Below are positions 1 through 5,187 of a DNA stretch of 5,780 nucleotides, in pieces; position 1 is the stretch's first letter, and each line of letters begins with the position of its first letter. Origin of the DNA: CAZGLR01 sp964526635 (GTDB taxonomy: Bacteria; Zixibacteria; MSB-5A5; GN15; JAAZOE01); assembly GCA_964526635.1 (NCBI GenBank), contig CAZGLR010000168.1, positions 1 to 5,780 on the forward strand. The letters run 5' to 3'. A model generated the notes under the pieces. That model did no database searches. It saw nothing but the letters and a program-made list of their open reading frames with translations, and was not told the origin of the DNA. A program made the position numbers and the translations under genes.

Positions 1-1310
1 GGCGGAATGATGCCGGTATCATCGATCTTGATCTTCTCCGGAAATTTAATGCGCGGATATTTACCCAGGTCACGAGGATCGGTGATGTACCCGGTGATGG
101 CTGCGGCCACACAGGTTTCGGGACTGGCCAGATACACCTGGGCGTCTTTGGTGCCCGAACGGCCGGGAAAGTTACGGTTGAAAGAACGCACCGACACGCC
201 TCCCGATGGCGGCGACTGGCCCATGCCGATACACGGTCCGCAGGCGGATTCAATGATCCGGGCGCCCGAGGCAATGATATCGGCCAGTGAACCATTGTCG
301 GCAATCGCTTCGAACACCTGCTTCGAACCGGGCGTGATAGTGCAGGAGACATCCTCGTTGACTTTGCGCTTTTTGAGGAGCGCAGCGGTGATCATGAGAT
401 CCGACAACGATGAATTGGTGCAACTGCCGATACACACCTGATCGATTTTGACTTTCTTGATCGAACGCACTTTCACGACATTATCGGGCGAATGCGGTTT
501 GGCGATCAGCGGTTCCAGTTTATTCAGGTCGATCTTGATTGTCTTGGCGTATCTGGCGTCCTCATCGGCTTCCAGCGGCGTCCAGTTTTTCGCACGTTTC
601 TGGAGCTGGAGAAATTCTTTAGTGTTTTTGTCAGAAGGAAAAACCGAGGTTGTCGCCCCGAGTTCGGCGCCCATGTTGGTGATCGTCGATCGCTGCGGCA
701 CCGACAGGTCTTTCACCCCGGGGCCGCCGTACTCGATGATGCGTCCGAGGCCGCCCTTGACCGACAGGACCCGCAGCACTTCGAGGATAATATCTTTGGC
801 CGTGACAAACGGCTGCAGTTTCCCGGTCAGATGAATCTTGACCACCTCCGGCATTTTGAGATAAAAGGCTCCACCGCCCATGGCGACAGCCACGTCGAGG
901 CCGCCGGCACCCATGGCCAGCATGCCGATCCCGCCGTTGGTCGGTGTATGGGAATCGGATCCAAGCAGAGTTTTACCCGGCACCCCGAACCGTTCCAGAT
1001 GCACCTGATGACAAATACCATTGCCCGGCCGTGAAAAATAAATGCCGTATTTGGCGGCCACAGTCTGCAGATAGCGGTGATCATCGGCGTTTTCATAGCC
1101 GGTTTGCAGCATGTTGTGATCGATATAGCTGACTGAAAGGTCGGTCTTGACCTGTTTGAGCCCGAGTGCTTCGAACTGCAGATACGACATCGTTCCGGTG
1201 GCGTCCTGCGTCAGTGTCTGGTCTATTTTGATGGCAATATCCTCACCCGGGACCATCTGTCCTTCGACAAGATGAGCTGAGATAATTTTTTCCGCGAGAT
1301 TCATTCCCAT
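1..1310 (-). CDS. acn: Aconitate hydratase, Aquifex-type, 3' end outside window
   Basis: Predicted [4Fe-4S] enzyme of the TCA cycle interconverting citrate and isocitrate via cis-aconitate in the cytoplasm. The minus strand is open from ATG at 1310 to the window edge (436 codons). Visible signatures are the N-terminal stretch NLAEKIISAHL, GSDSHTPTNGGIG (residues 117-129), the cluster cysteines in GSCTNSS (Cys297) and ACGPCIGMG (Cys357, Cys360), and the substrate-loop motif SFNRNFPGRSG (376-386). From memory of the family, full length is about 640-660 residues, so roughly the C-terminal third, including the swivelling domain, is missing. The start is supported by AAGGAG at 1324-1319, 8 nt upstream; a second ATG two codons later is too far from it. 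Sequence order resembles the putative 'Aquifex type' aconitases more than AcnA/AcnB. LeuC (isopropylmalate dehydratase large subunit) is a relative, but the extra C-terminal sequence past the SFNRN motif and the TPTNGG motif favour aconitase. Confidence 0.93.
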   Translation of the reverse strand, partial: MGMNLAEKIISAHLVEGQMVPGEDIAIKIDQTLTQDATGTMSYLQFEALGLKQVKTDLSVSYIDHNMLQTGYENADDHRYLQTVAAKYGIYFSRPGNGICHQVHLERFGVPGKTLLGSDSHTPTNGGIGMLAMGAGGLDVAVAMGGGAFYLKMPEVVKIHLTGKLQPFVTAKDIILEVLRVLSVKGGLGRIIEYGGPGVKDLSVPQRSTITNMGAELGATTSVFPSDKNTKEFLQLQKRAKNWTPLEADEDARYAKTIKIDLNKLEPLIAKPHSPDNVVKVRSIKKVKIDQVCIGSCTNSSLSDLMITAALLKKRKVNEDVSCTITPGSKQVFEAIADNGSLADIIASGARIIESACGPCIGMGQSPPSGGVSVRSFNRNFPGRSGTKDAQVYLASPETCVAAAITGYITDPRDLGKYPRIKFPEKIKIDDTGIIP

Positions 1311-1338
1311 GCCGACGACTCCTTACAAGCGTGAACGT

Positions 1339-1344
1339 ATAATA
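1339..1344 (-). promoter_or_regulatory. Candidate -10 box for the aconitase gene
   Basis: On the minus strand TATTAT (1344 to 1339) matches the sigma-70 -10 consensus at five of six bases. It would give a 5' leader of about 20-25 nt before the ATG at 1310. No good -35 box lies 16-18 nt upstream; that stretch is T-rich. The call rests on position and one hexamer only. Confidence 0.3.
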
Positions 1345-1476
1345 CCAAAATCTTTGCCAGATAAAAAAATACCTAATTCACCGTAAGTCAACCGATTAAT
1401 ACTCATCACCGACTCCCCGGGTCGTTTTAAACATTTCAATTCCGATCCGTCCGATCGGGTTTCGGCAAGATAAGGC

Positions 1477-1506
1477 TTGACATCCCTGTCGGTAACACTG
1501 TTTATT
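1477..1506 (+). promoter_or_regulatory. Candidate sigma-70 promoter upstream of the spoVG leader
   Basis: A perfect -35 box TTGACA (1477-1482) is followed after 18 nt by TTTATT (1501-1506), inside the AT-rich run TTTATTATTATAA, which offers other imperfect -10 registers. Transcription would begin near 1512, just before the first of a series of predicted hairpins, and would give spoVG a leader of about 450 nt. A second TTGACA at 1641-1646 with TAGTTT 17 nt later (1664-1669) could be another promoter. However, that TTGACA is also one strand of a good hairpin, so I rate it lower. Confidence 0.4.
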
Positions 1507-1511
1507 ATTAT

Positions 1512-1958
1512 AAGGTCACTCTTAGCCGATGTGAGAGGTGACACAATCTGTATTCTAAGCCAGCAAATTGAATATGGGACTGTGTTGAACGGGATATCAT
1601 GCGGGGATTTAAGTGTGCGCTGTCCCGACTCAGAATAGTCTTGACAGAACCCGCCTCCCGCATTAGTTTGTGGGGTGCCCCGGGCAAGTAACAGGCGGGG
1701 TATCTCCAAGGCGGCTAATGCCCTGCATGATCGGGGCTATCTGGAAGCTTGTTTCCGGATACGGAGATAAGTGGGGAAGAAAGACAGTGCACAGTTCTGG
1801 ATTCGGGGAAGGATTCAGTGCCGGTCACTTGCAAGACCATACAGGCCGGGTGGTAAGACCCGGTCGGAATACTGATGGGGAAGGGTGGAACGCCAAATGG
1901 TTGACCACCCAAAATCCTCTCCGCAGAAAACCAAGCAATTTTGCCCAAGCGGGAGGGG
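1512..1958 (+). ncRNA. Long structured RNA or leader upstream of spoVG, family unknown
   Basis: This 450-nt stretch has no recognisable protein but folds well by eye. Helices seen directly: 1515-1522 with 1534-1542 (one bulged G); 1551-1555 with 1570-1574; 1599-1605 with 1657-1663, perfect, enclosing 1620-1624/1643-1647 and 1627-1630/1637-1640; 1701-1707 with 1763-1769, perfect, enclosing 1720-1723/1734-1737 and the 9-bp helix 1738-1746/1753-1761, which makes a compact three-way junction; 1844-1851 with 1858-1865, 8 bp, loop GGTAAG; 1883-1888 with 1905-1910, perfect; and 1916-1922 with 1952-1958 over the spoVG Shine-Dalgarno. A plus-strand frame from 1670 to 1975 is open but resembles no family I know. 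Signatures of RNase P RNA, tmRNA, SRP RNA and common riboswitches are absent. It may be a cis-regulatory leader, a free-standing RNA, or both. The boundaries are inferred from the promoter and the SD. Confidence 0.4.
1916..1958 (+). promoter_or_regulatory. Hairpin sequestering the spoVG ribosome binding site
   Basis: CCTCTCC (1916-1922) pairs with GGAGGGG (1952-1958), seven pairs with one G-U. This buries the Shine-Dalgarno of spoVG. A nested helix, 1923-1924 with 1943-1944 and 1927-1930 with 1939-1942, closes an 8-nt loop. The arrangement would repress translation unless the hairpin is opened by ribosomes, a protein, a ligand or alternative pairing. Pairing is seen in the sequence; a regulatory role is inferred. 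Confidence 0.45.
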
Positions 1959-1964
1959 TAAGCC

Positions 1965-2246
1965 GTGGAGATTAGCGAAATTAGAATCACTCTTCGGAAT
2001 GAAGAGAAGCTCAAAGGGTTCGCCAATGTAACGTTCGATAACTCATTTGTTGTTCGCGGGCTGAAGATCATTGCGGGTAACTCGGGCTATTTCGTTTCCA
2101 TGCCAAGCCGGAAACGTCCCGATGGCACGCATCAGGATATTTGCCATCCGATCAACAATGAAATGAGAAAAATGATCGAAGACAGAGTTCTGGCGAGCTA
2201 TGAAGATGAATTGAAGGCTGCAACCACAGCCAAAGAAGCATCGTAA
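1965..2246 (+). CDS. spoVG: SpoVG family nucleic-acid-binding regulator
   Basis: A 93-residue protein with the full SpoVG fold: N-terminal MEISEIRITL, central FDNSFVVRGLKII (24-36) and the hallmark GYFVSMPSRKRPDG followed by the C/HPIN segment (41-64). A short charged, alanine-rich tail ends it. Length and motif match the family, named for a Bacillus sporulation gene but present in many non-sporeformers. Homologues bind DNA and RNA and act as global or post-transcriptional regulators. The start is GTG at 1965, chosen because GGAGG lies 8 nt upstream and because translation from it gives the conserved N-terminus with no extra residues. The neighbouring prs and L25 genes match the Bacillus spoVG-gcaD-prs-ctc order, without gcaD/glmU here. 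Its ribosome binding site lies in a hairpin and its leader is long and structured, so translational control, possibly autoregulation, is plausible. Confidence 0.96.
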   Translation: MEISEIRITLRNEEKLKGFANVTFDNSFVVRGLKIIAGNSGYFVSMPSRKRPDGTHQDICHPINNEMRKMIEDRVLASYEDELKAATTAKEAS

Positions 2247-2309
2247 CGCCACCTGTGGCGGAACCGGCTGGAGCAGTGACACATGCGACACATCCGACTT
2301 CACAGCCGG
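2247..2309 (+). other. Paired segments in the spoVG-prs spacer
   Basis: Immediately after the spoVG stop, CGCCA (2247-2251) pairs with TGGCG (2256-2260). Then CCGGCTG (2264-2270) pairs perfectly with CAGCCGG (2303-2309) across a 32-nt loop. The loop holds a 7-nt direct repeat, GACACAT, twice at 9-nt spacing. There is no U-run, so these are not terminators on their own. They may be 3' stabilising structure for the spoVG message or part of a leader for prs. I know of no matching riboswitch. Confidence 0.3.
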
Positions 2310-2350
2310 ACGGTGAATCGAGAAGAAGAATACGACGAGCATAGATTTAT

Positions 2351-2390
2351 ACCTGTCTTTTATCTCTCTATGAGGTAAGGCAGGTTTTTT
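2351..2390 (+). terminator. Intrinsic terminator between spoVG and prs
   Basis: ACCTGTCTT (2351-2359) pairs with AAGGCAGGT (2377-2385), nine pairs with one G-U. An inner helix, 2362-2366 with 2372-2376, sits across a 2-nt bulge and a 5-nt loop. Six T residues follow (2385-2390). This is a convincing Rho-independent terminator only about 25 nt upstream of the prs start codon. It ends the spoVG transcript or acts as an attenuator for prs. I see no clear promoter between it and prs, which would favour partial read-through. Confidence 0.8.
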
Positions 2391-2414
2391 ATCTGTATTG
2401 AGGCATTCGGGCCT

Positions 2415-3368
2415 ATGTTGAACAGTAAACGCGTCAGGGTAATCTGTGGTACCGCCAATCAGCCGCTGGGCCGAGCGATCGCCCGTAAATTGAATGTGCC
2501 GTTGTGCGACACGGAAATTCGCCGTTTTTCCGACGGCGAGCTTTTCGCCCAGATCAACGAAAACATTCGGGGTGCGCACGTCTTTATCATCCAGTCCACC
2601 AGTCCCCCTGCTGATCATCTGCTGGAATTACTCATGCTCATTGAAGCCTCGCGGCGGGCCTCGGCCGCCAATATTACTGCGGTCATTCCCTACTATGGCT
2701 ATGCCCGGGCCGATCGCAAGGAAATGCCGCGTGTCTGTATTACGGCCAAGCTGATAGCCGATCTGCTCGTGACCGCCGGCGCTGACCGGGTCATCACCAT
2801 GGATCTCCATGCCGCCCAGATTCAGGGCTTTTTCACTATCCCGGTGGACCACCTCTATTCGGCAATTCTCTTCAACGATTACCTCGGCAATATCCCGACC
2901 GGGAAACTGGTCGTGGTCAGCCCCGATGTCGGATCAATCAAGCTGGCCCGATCGTTCGCCAAGGTCATGAACTGCAGCCTGGCCATTATTGACAAACGGC
3001 GCCCGGCTCAGAATGAGGCCGAAGTGCTCAATATCATCGGTGATGTCGAAGGCAATGATATCATCATCCGCGATGATATGATCGATACCGCCGGGACCCT
3101 GTCGGAAGCGGCTAAAGCACTAAAGGCCAATGGCGCGGGAAAGATTTATGCCTGCGCGGCCCACGGTGTCCTGTCGGGAAACGCTGTCGAACGCATCGAA
3201 AACTCTCCCATAGAAAAACTGATTATTTCCGATTCCATCGACAACAGTCATCGGGAATTATCCGATAAATTCGTTATATTAAGTTGTGCCGACCTCTTTG
3301 CCGAAGCGATCGACCGCATCGAATCCGATGCCTCGGTCTCGATCATGTTTCGCGAGTCGCAACGGTAA
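2415..3368 (+). CDS. prs: Ribose-phosphate pyrophosphokinase (PRPP synthetase)
   Basis: Transfers pyrophosphate from ATP to ribose 5-phosphate, giving PRPP for purine, pyrimidine, NAD, His and Trp synthesis; a cytoplasmic hexamer in class I enzymes. The 317-residue length is typical. Motifs in order: RFSDGE (37-42), QINENIRG (46-53), QSTSPPADHLLELL (60-73), the flexible ATP loop YARADRK (96-102), DLHAAQIQGFF (130-140) with the catalytic-region His132, VSPDVGS (168-174), IDKRR (192-196) and the PRPP-binding loop DDMIDTAGT (220-228). The ATP loop carries Ala99 where the family nearly always has Gln (YARQDRK), and it has KEMPRVCITAK where RVPITAK is usual. All charged catalytic residues remain, so I expect activity. 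The start ATG has GAGG 11 nt upstream, a slightly long spacing, directly after the terminator hairpin. The stop is 34 nt before rplY, suggesting a two-gene operon. Confidence 0.97.
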   Translation: MLNSKRVRVICGTANQPLGRAIARKLNVPLCDTEIRRFSDGELFAQINENIRGAHVFIIQSTSPPADHLLELLMLIEASRRASAANITAVIPYYGYARADRKEMPRVCITAKLIADLLVTAGADRVITMDLHAAQIQGFFTIPVDHLYSAILFNDYLGNIPTGKLVVVSPDVGSIKLARSFAKVMNCSLAIIDKRRPAQNEAEVLNIIGDVEGNDIIIRDDMIDTAGTLSEAAKALKANGAGKIYACAAHGVLSGNAVERIENSPIEKLIISDSIDNSHRELSDKFVILSCADLFAEAIDRIESDASVSIMFRESQR

Positions 3369-3402
3369 AGAAAGAAAACACGTATTTCGGAGGTGACGAT
3401 AG

Positions 3403-4062
3403 ATGAAAGAACTCAACCTGACAGTGGATAAACGGGACGCGACCGGAACCGGACCAAATCGCCGCCTGCGCAGCCAGGGAATTATACCCGCTGTTGTCTA
3501 TGGAGCCGATATCGATCCGATACCGATTTCTGTCGACTACAACACCCTCTTCCATGCGATGCAGGGACGGTCGCTGTCGACCATTATCAACCTTGATATC
3601 AACGGCAACGAGCAGAAAGTGCTGATCACCGATCTGCAAAAAGATCCTGTCACGGGTAATCTGATGCATATCGATTTCTACAAGATCGCCATGAACAAAC
3701 CGATCGAACTGACTATCCCGATCAAAGTCACCGGTACCGCCATCGGCGTGACCAATTACGGCGGTATTCTCCAGATGATCCGCCGCGAAATTGAAATCCG
3801 TGTGCTGCCGGCCGACATTCCCGATAACTTCGAGGTCGATGTAACCGATTTAAACGTCGGTGAGTCGATTCATGTCGGTGATATCAAGACGGAGGGTTTC
3901 GAAATTATAACCGACCCGAACCGGACGATTATTACGGTCGTCCCGCCGACAGTCATGAAAACCACTACCACGACTGAAGAAGAAGGTGCGGAAGCCGAGG
4001 GCGAAGAAGCTGCTGAGGCTAAAGCCGGTGAGGATGACGAAGAAAAGAAGGAAAAAGAATAA
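3403..4062 (+). CDS. rplY: Ribosomal protein L25, TL5/Ctc type (bL25)
   Basis: Large-subunit protein that binds 5S rRNA. Residues 1-92 form the L25 domain, with the K-R-T-G-pattern start, RRLRSQGIIPAVVYG (20-34) and a central HIDFYKI (89-95). Residues about 98-183 form the extra C-terminal beta domain of TL5/Ctc proteins, longer than the about 95-residue E. coli L25. From about residue 187 comes a threonine run, then a Glu/Ala/Lys-rich low-complexity acidic tail ending at 219. Such tails are common and variable in this family. The start is ATG at 3403 with a strong GGAGGTGA (3389-3396) 6 nt upstream. It follows prs closely and is probably co-transcribed. In many bacteria pth (peptidyl-tRNA hydrolase) comes next; here a strong terminator follows instead. 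The Bacillus homologue Ctc is a general-stress protein, but nothing in this sequence shows such control. Confidence 0.96.
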   Translation: MKELNLTVDKRDATGTGPNRRLRSQGIIPAVVYGADIDPIPISVDYNTLFHAMQGRSLSTIINLDINGNEQKVLITDLQKDPVTGNLMHIDFYKIAMNKPIELTIPIKVTGTAIGVTNYGGILQMIRREIEIRVLPADIPDNFEVDVTDLNVGESIHVGDIKTEGFEIITDPNRTIITVVPPTVMKTTTTTEEEGAEAEGEEAAEAKAGEDDEEKKEKE

Positions 4063-4084
4063 GTCTGACTGTTTTCTTTCAGAC
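4063..4084 (+). other. Small hairpin directly after the rplY stop codon
   Basis: GTCTGA (4063-4068) pairs perfectly with TCAGAC (4079-4084) around a T-rich 10-nt loop, starting the base after the TAA. It has no U-tract of its own. It probably adds 3'-end structure in front of the main terminator. Confidence 0.45.
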
Positions 4085-4093
4085 AGCGATTTT

Positions 4094-4125
4094 AAAAAAG
4101 CCCCGGATTGCCGGGGTTTTTTTTT
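4094..4125 (+). terminator. Strong intrinsic terminator of the prs-rplY unit
   Basis: CCCCGG (4101-4106), loop ATTG, then CCGGGG (4111-4116) and nine T (4117-4125). The preceding A-run (4094-4099) mirrors the T-run, so the hairpin can extend and could also stop transcription from the opposite strand. It separates the prs-rplY operon from the ElbB-like gene. No gene lies between it and 4245; the spacer shows only weak promoter-like hexamers such as TTGATT at 4151. Confidence 0.95.
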
Positions 4126-4244
4126 GGCCTGAAGTTAGTCTTGCCACGCCTTGATTTCTCCTGTGAACTTGTGTTACTTAGTATCGTACAACCTGTGAAT
4201 GCGCAATTTAAAAATCAGCACAAGATACATGGGAGGAAATACAC

Positions 4245-4922
4245 ATGCCGAAATTCGCTGTTATACTTTCCGGATGCGGAGTCAACGATGGCTCCGAGAT
4301 TCATGAAGCGGTTGTCACGCTGCTGTCGCTTGCCCGCAATGGCGCCGACTATGACTGTTTCGCCCCCAACAAACCGCAAATGCACGTGATCGACCATGTT
4401 GCCGGCCAACCCAACGAGGGTGAAGCGCGCAACTGCATGGTTGAATCGGCCCGCATCTCACGGGGCGAGATCAAAGACCTGGCTGAGTACAAGGCCGCCG
4501 AATACGACGGTCTCATTCTGCCCGGTGGCTTTGGCGCCGCCAAAAACCTGTGCACGTACGCCACTCAGGGCGCCGGGTGCACGGTCGATGAACACGTCAA
4601 GAAAGCCGTTCTCGATACGCACAAGGCCGGCAAAACAATCGGTGCTATGTGTATCGCCCCGGCTGCGGTGGCCAAGGCATTTGAGGGGTCGGGCATAACT
4701 GTCACCATGACTATTGGTAACGACGCCACCACGGCGGCCGATCTCGAAAAAATGGGCGCCAAACATAAAAACAGCCCGGTCGATACCGCCATCGTCGATG
4801 AAGACAACAAAATCGTCTCGGCCCCGGCCTATATGCTGGCCGGCAACATCGCCGAAGCCGCCGCCGGCATCGAAGACCTGGTCGCGAAAGTGGTCAAACT
4901 GGCCAAGCTGCAGACAGCGTAG
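4245..4922 (+). CDS. elbB: ElbB-type DJ-1/PfpI superfamily protein (glyoxalase-like)
   Basis: A 225-residue single-domain protein of the DJ-1/ThiJ/PfpI superfamily, predicted cytoplasmic. Close family signatures: KFAVILSGCGVNDGSEIHEA at the N-terminus with conserved Glu18, ARNCMVESARISRGEI (61-76), LILPGGFGAAKNL (90-102), the nucleophile elbow GAMCIAPA (133-140) with predicted nucleophile Cys136, and the C-terminal VDEDNKIVSAPAYMLAGNIAEAA. The order and length match E. coli ElbB, once linked to isoprenoid biosynthesis and now usually described as having weak glyoxalase III activity (methylglyoxal to lactate without glutathione). The physiological role remains uncertain. The ATG at 4245 follows GGGAGGA by 7 nt, and the N-terminus aligns with the family without extension. 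It seems to be its own transcription unit, bounded by a terminator upstream and an inverted repeat downstream. Confidence 0.93.
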   Translation: MPKFAVILSGCGVNDGSEIHEAVVTLLSLARNGADYDCFAPNKPQMHVIDHVAGQPNEGEARNCMVESARISRGEIKDLAEYKAAEYDGLILPGGFGAAKNLCTYATQGAGCTVDEHVKKAVLDTHKAGKTIGAMCIAPAAVAKAFEGSGITVTMTIGNDATTAADLEKMGAKHKNSPVDTAIVDEDNKIVSAPAYMLAGNIAEAAAGIEDLVAKVVKLAKLQTA

Positions 4923-4970
4923 TTTTCGACCCGAATCTTACATATATTTCAAATAGCTTTGATTCAGTAA

Positions 4971-4994
4971 AGCACACCGTTCAAGCGGTGTGCT
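4971..4994. repeat. Perfect inverted repeat between elbB and the peroxiredoxin gene
   Basis: AGCACACCG (4971-4979) and CGGTGTGCT (4986-4994) are perfect reverse complements around a 6-nt spacer. This gives a stable 9-bp hairpin 48 nt after the elbB stop. No T-run follows on either strand, so it is not a textbook intrinsic terminator. It may still end or protect the elbB transcript, or be a protein-binding palindrome for the downstream gene. The remaining stretch to 5140 contains nothing else I can name. Confidence 0.5.
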
Positions 4995-5142
4995 ATGCTA
5001 TAGGCTATATATGCTGCTGAGCAACTTTATACGGATGAGTGGAAATACTCCTGTGTAACCCATCGCATTCGGTGCTTAAATCCTCCGCTTGACTGCTGCC
5101 ATCAAATGTCATACGTTATTATACGGAAATAAACTGTTATTG

Positions 5143-5148
5143 TATAAT
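5143..5148 (+). promoter_or_regulatory. Candidate -10 box for the peroxiredoxin gene
   Basis: A perfect TATAAT lies 39 nt upstream of the ATG at 5188 and would start transcription near 5155. The matching -35 position is poor. An imperfect AT-rich dyad, TTATT (5116-5120) and AATAA (5128-5132), overlaps that -35 region and could be an activator or repressor site. It does not fit a PerR or Fur box well enough to name it. Confidence 0.45.
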
Positions 5149-5187
5149 ATTGCCGGTAGTCTTTATCCGGTATCGAAAGGAGTTTTT

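Noticed and set aside
7..1132. Several long plus-strand open frames opposite the aconitase gene
   Set aside because: They are antisense shadows of a gene whose minus-strand translation carries all aconitase motifs.
1620..1652. Resemblance to the 3' part of RNase P RNA (CTGTC...GACAGAACCCG)
   Set aside because: The invariant GGCTTA that should follow is missing, and no GAGGAAAGTCC-type core occurs about 250-350 nt upstream, so a P RNA cannot be built.
1323..1709. Minus-strand open frame of 128 codons upstream of the aconitase gene
   Set aside because: No recognisable domain, and it ends where the aconitase promoter and ribosome binding site should be. It lies opposite the candidate leader RNA and is probably chance.
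1672..1960. tmRNA, SRP RNA, 6S RNA, or TPP/cobalamin-type riboswitch
   Set aside because: No tRNA-like T-arm (GTTCGA) or CCA, no GGAAGGNAGCAGCC SRP core, no single long hairpin with a central bubble, and none of the conserved riboswitch core motifs are visible.
1670..1975. Open plus-strand frame of 101 codons starting GTG and overlapping spoVG
   Set aside because: The translation is glycine- and arginine-rich and matches no family I know. It has no ribosome binding site, and its bases are taken up by several perfect hairpins, which fits structured RNA better.
2283..2378. Possible 31-codon small ORF after spoVG with GGAG 9 nt upstream
   Set aside because: It ends inside the intrinsic terminator stem, has no recognisable features, and could easily occur by chance.
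5116..5148. PerR or Fur box upstream of the peroxiredoxin gene
   Set aside because: The AT-rich dyads there match the PerR and Fur consensus only loosely, so I kept only a generic note with the promoter.
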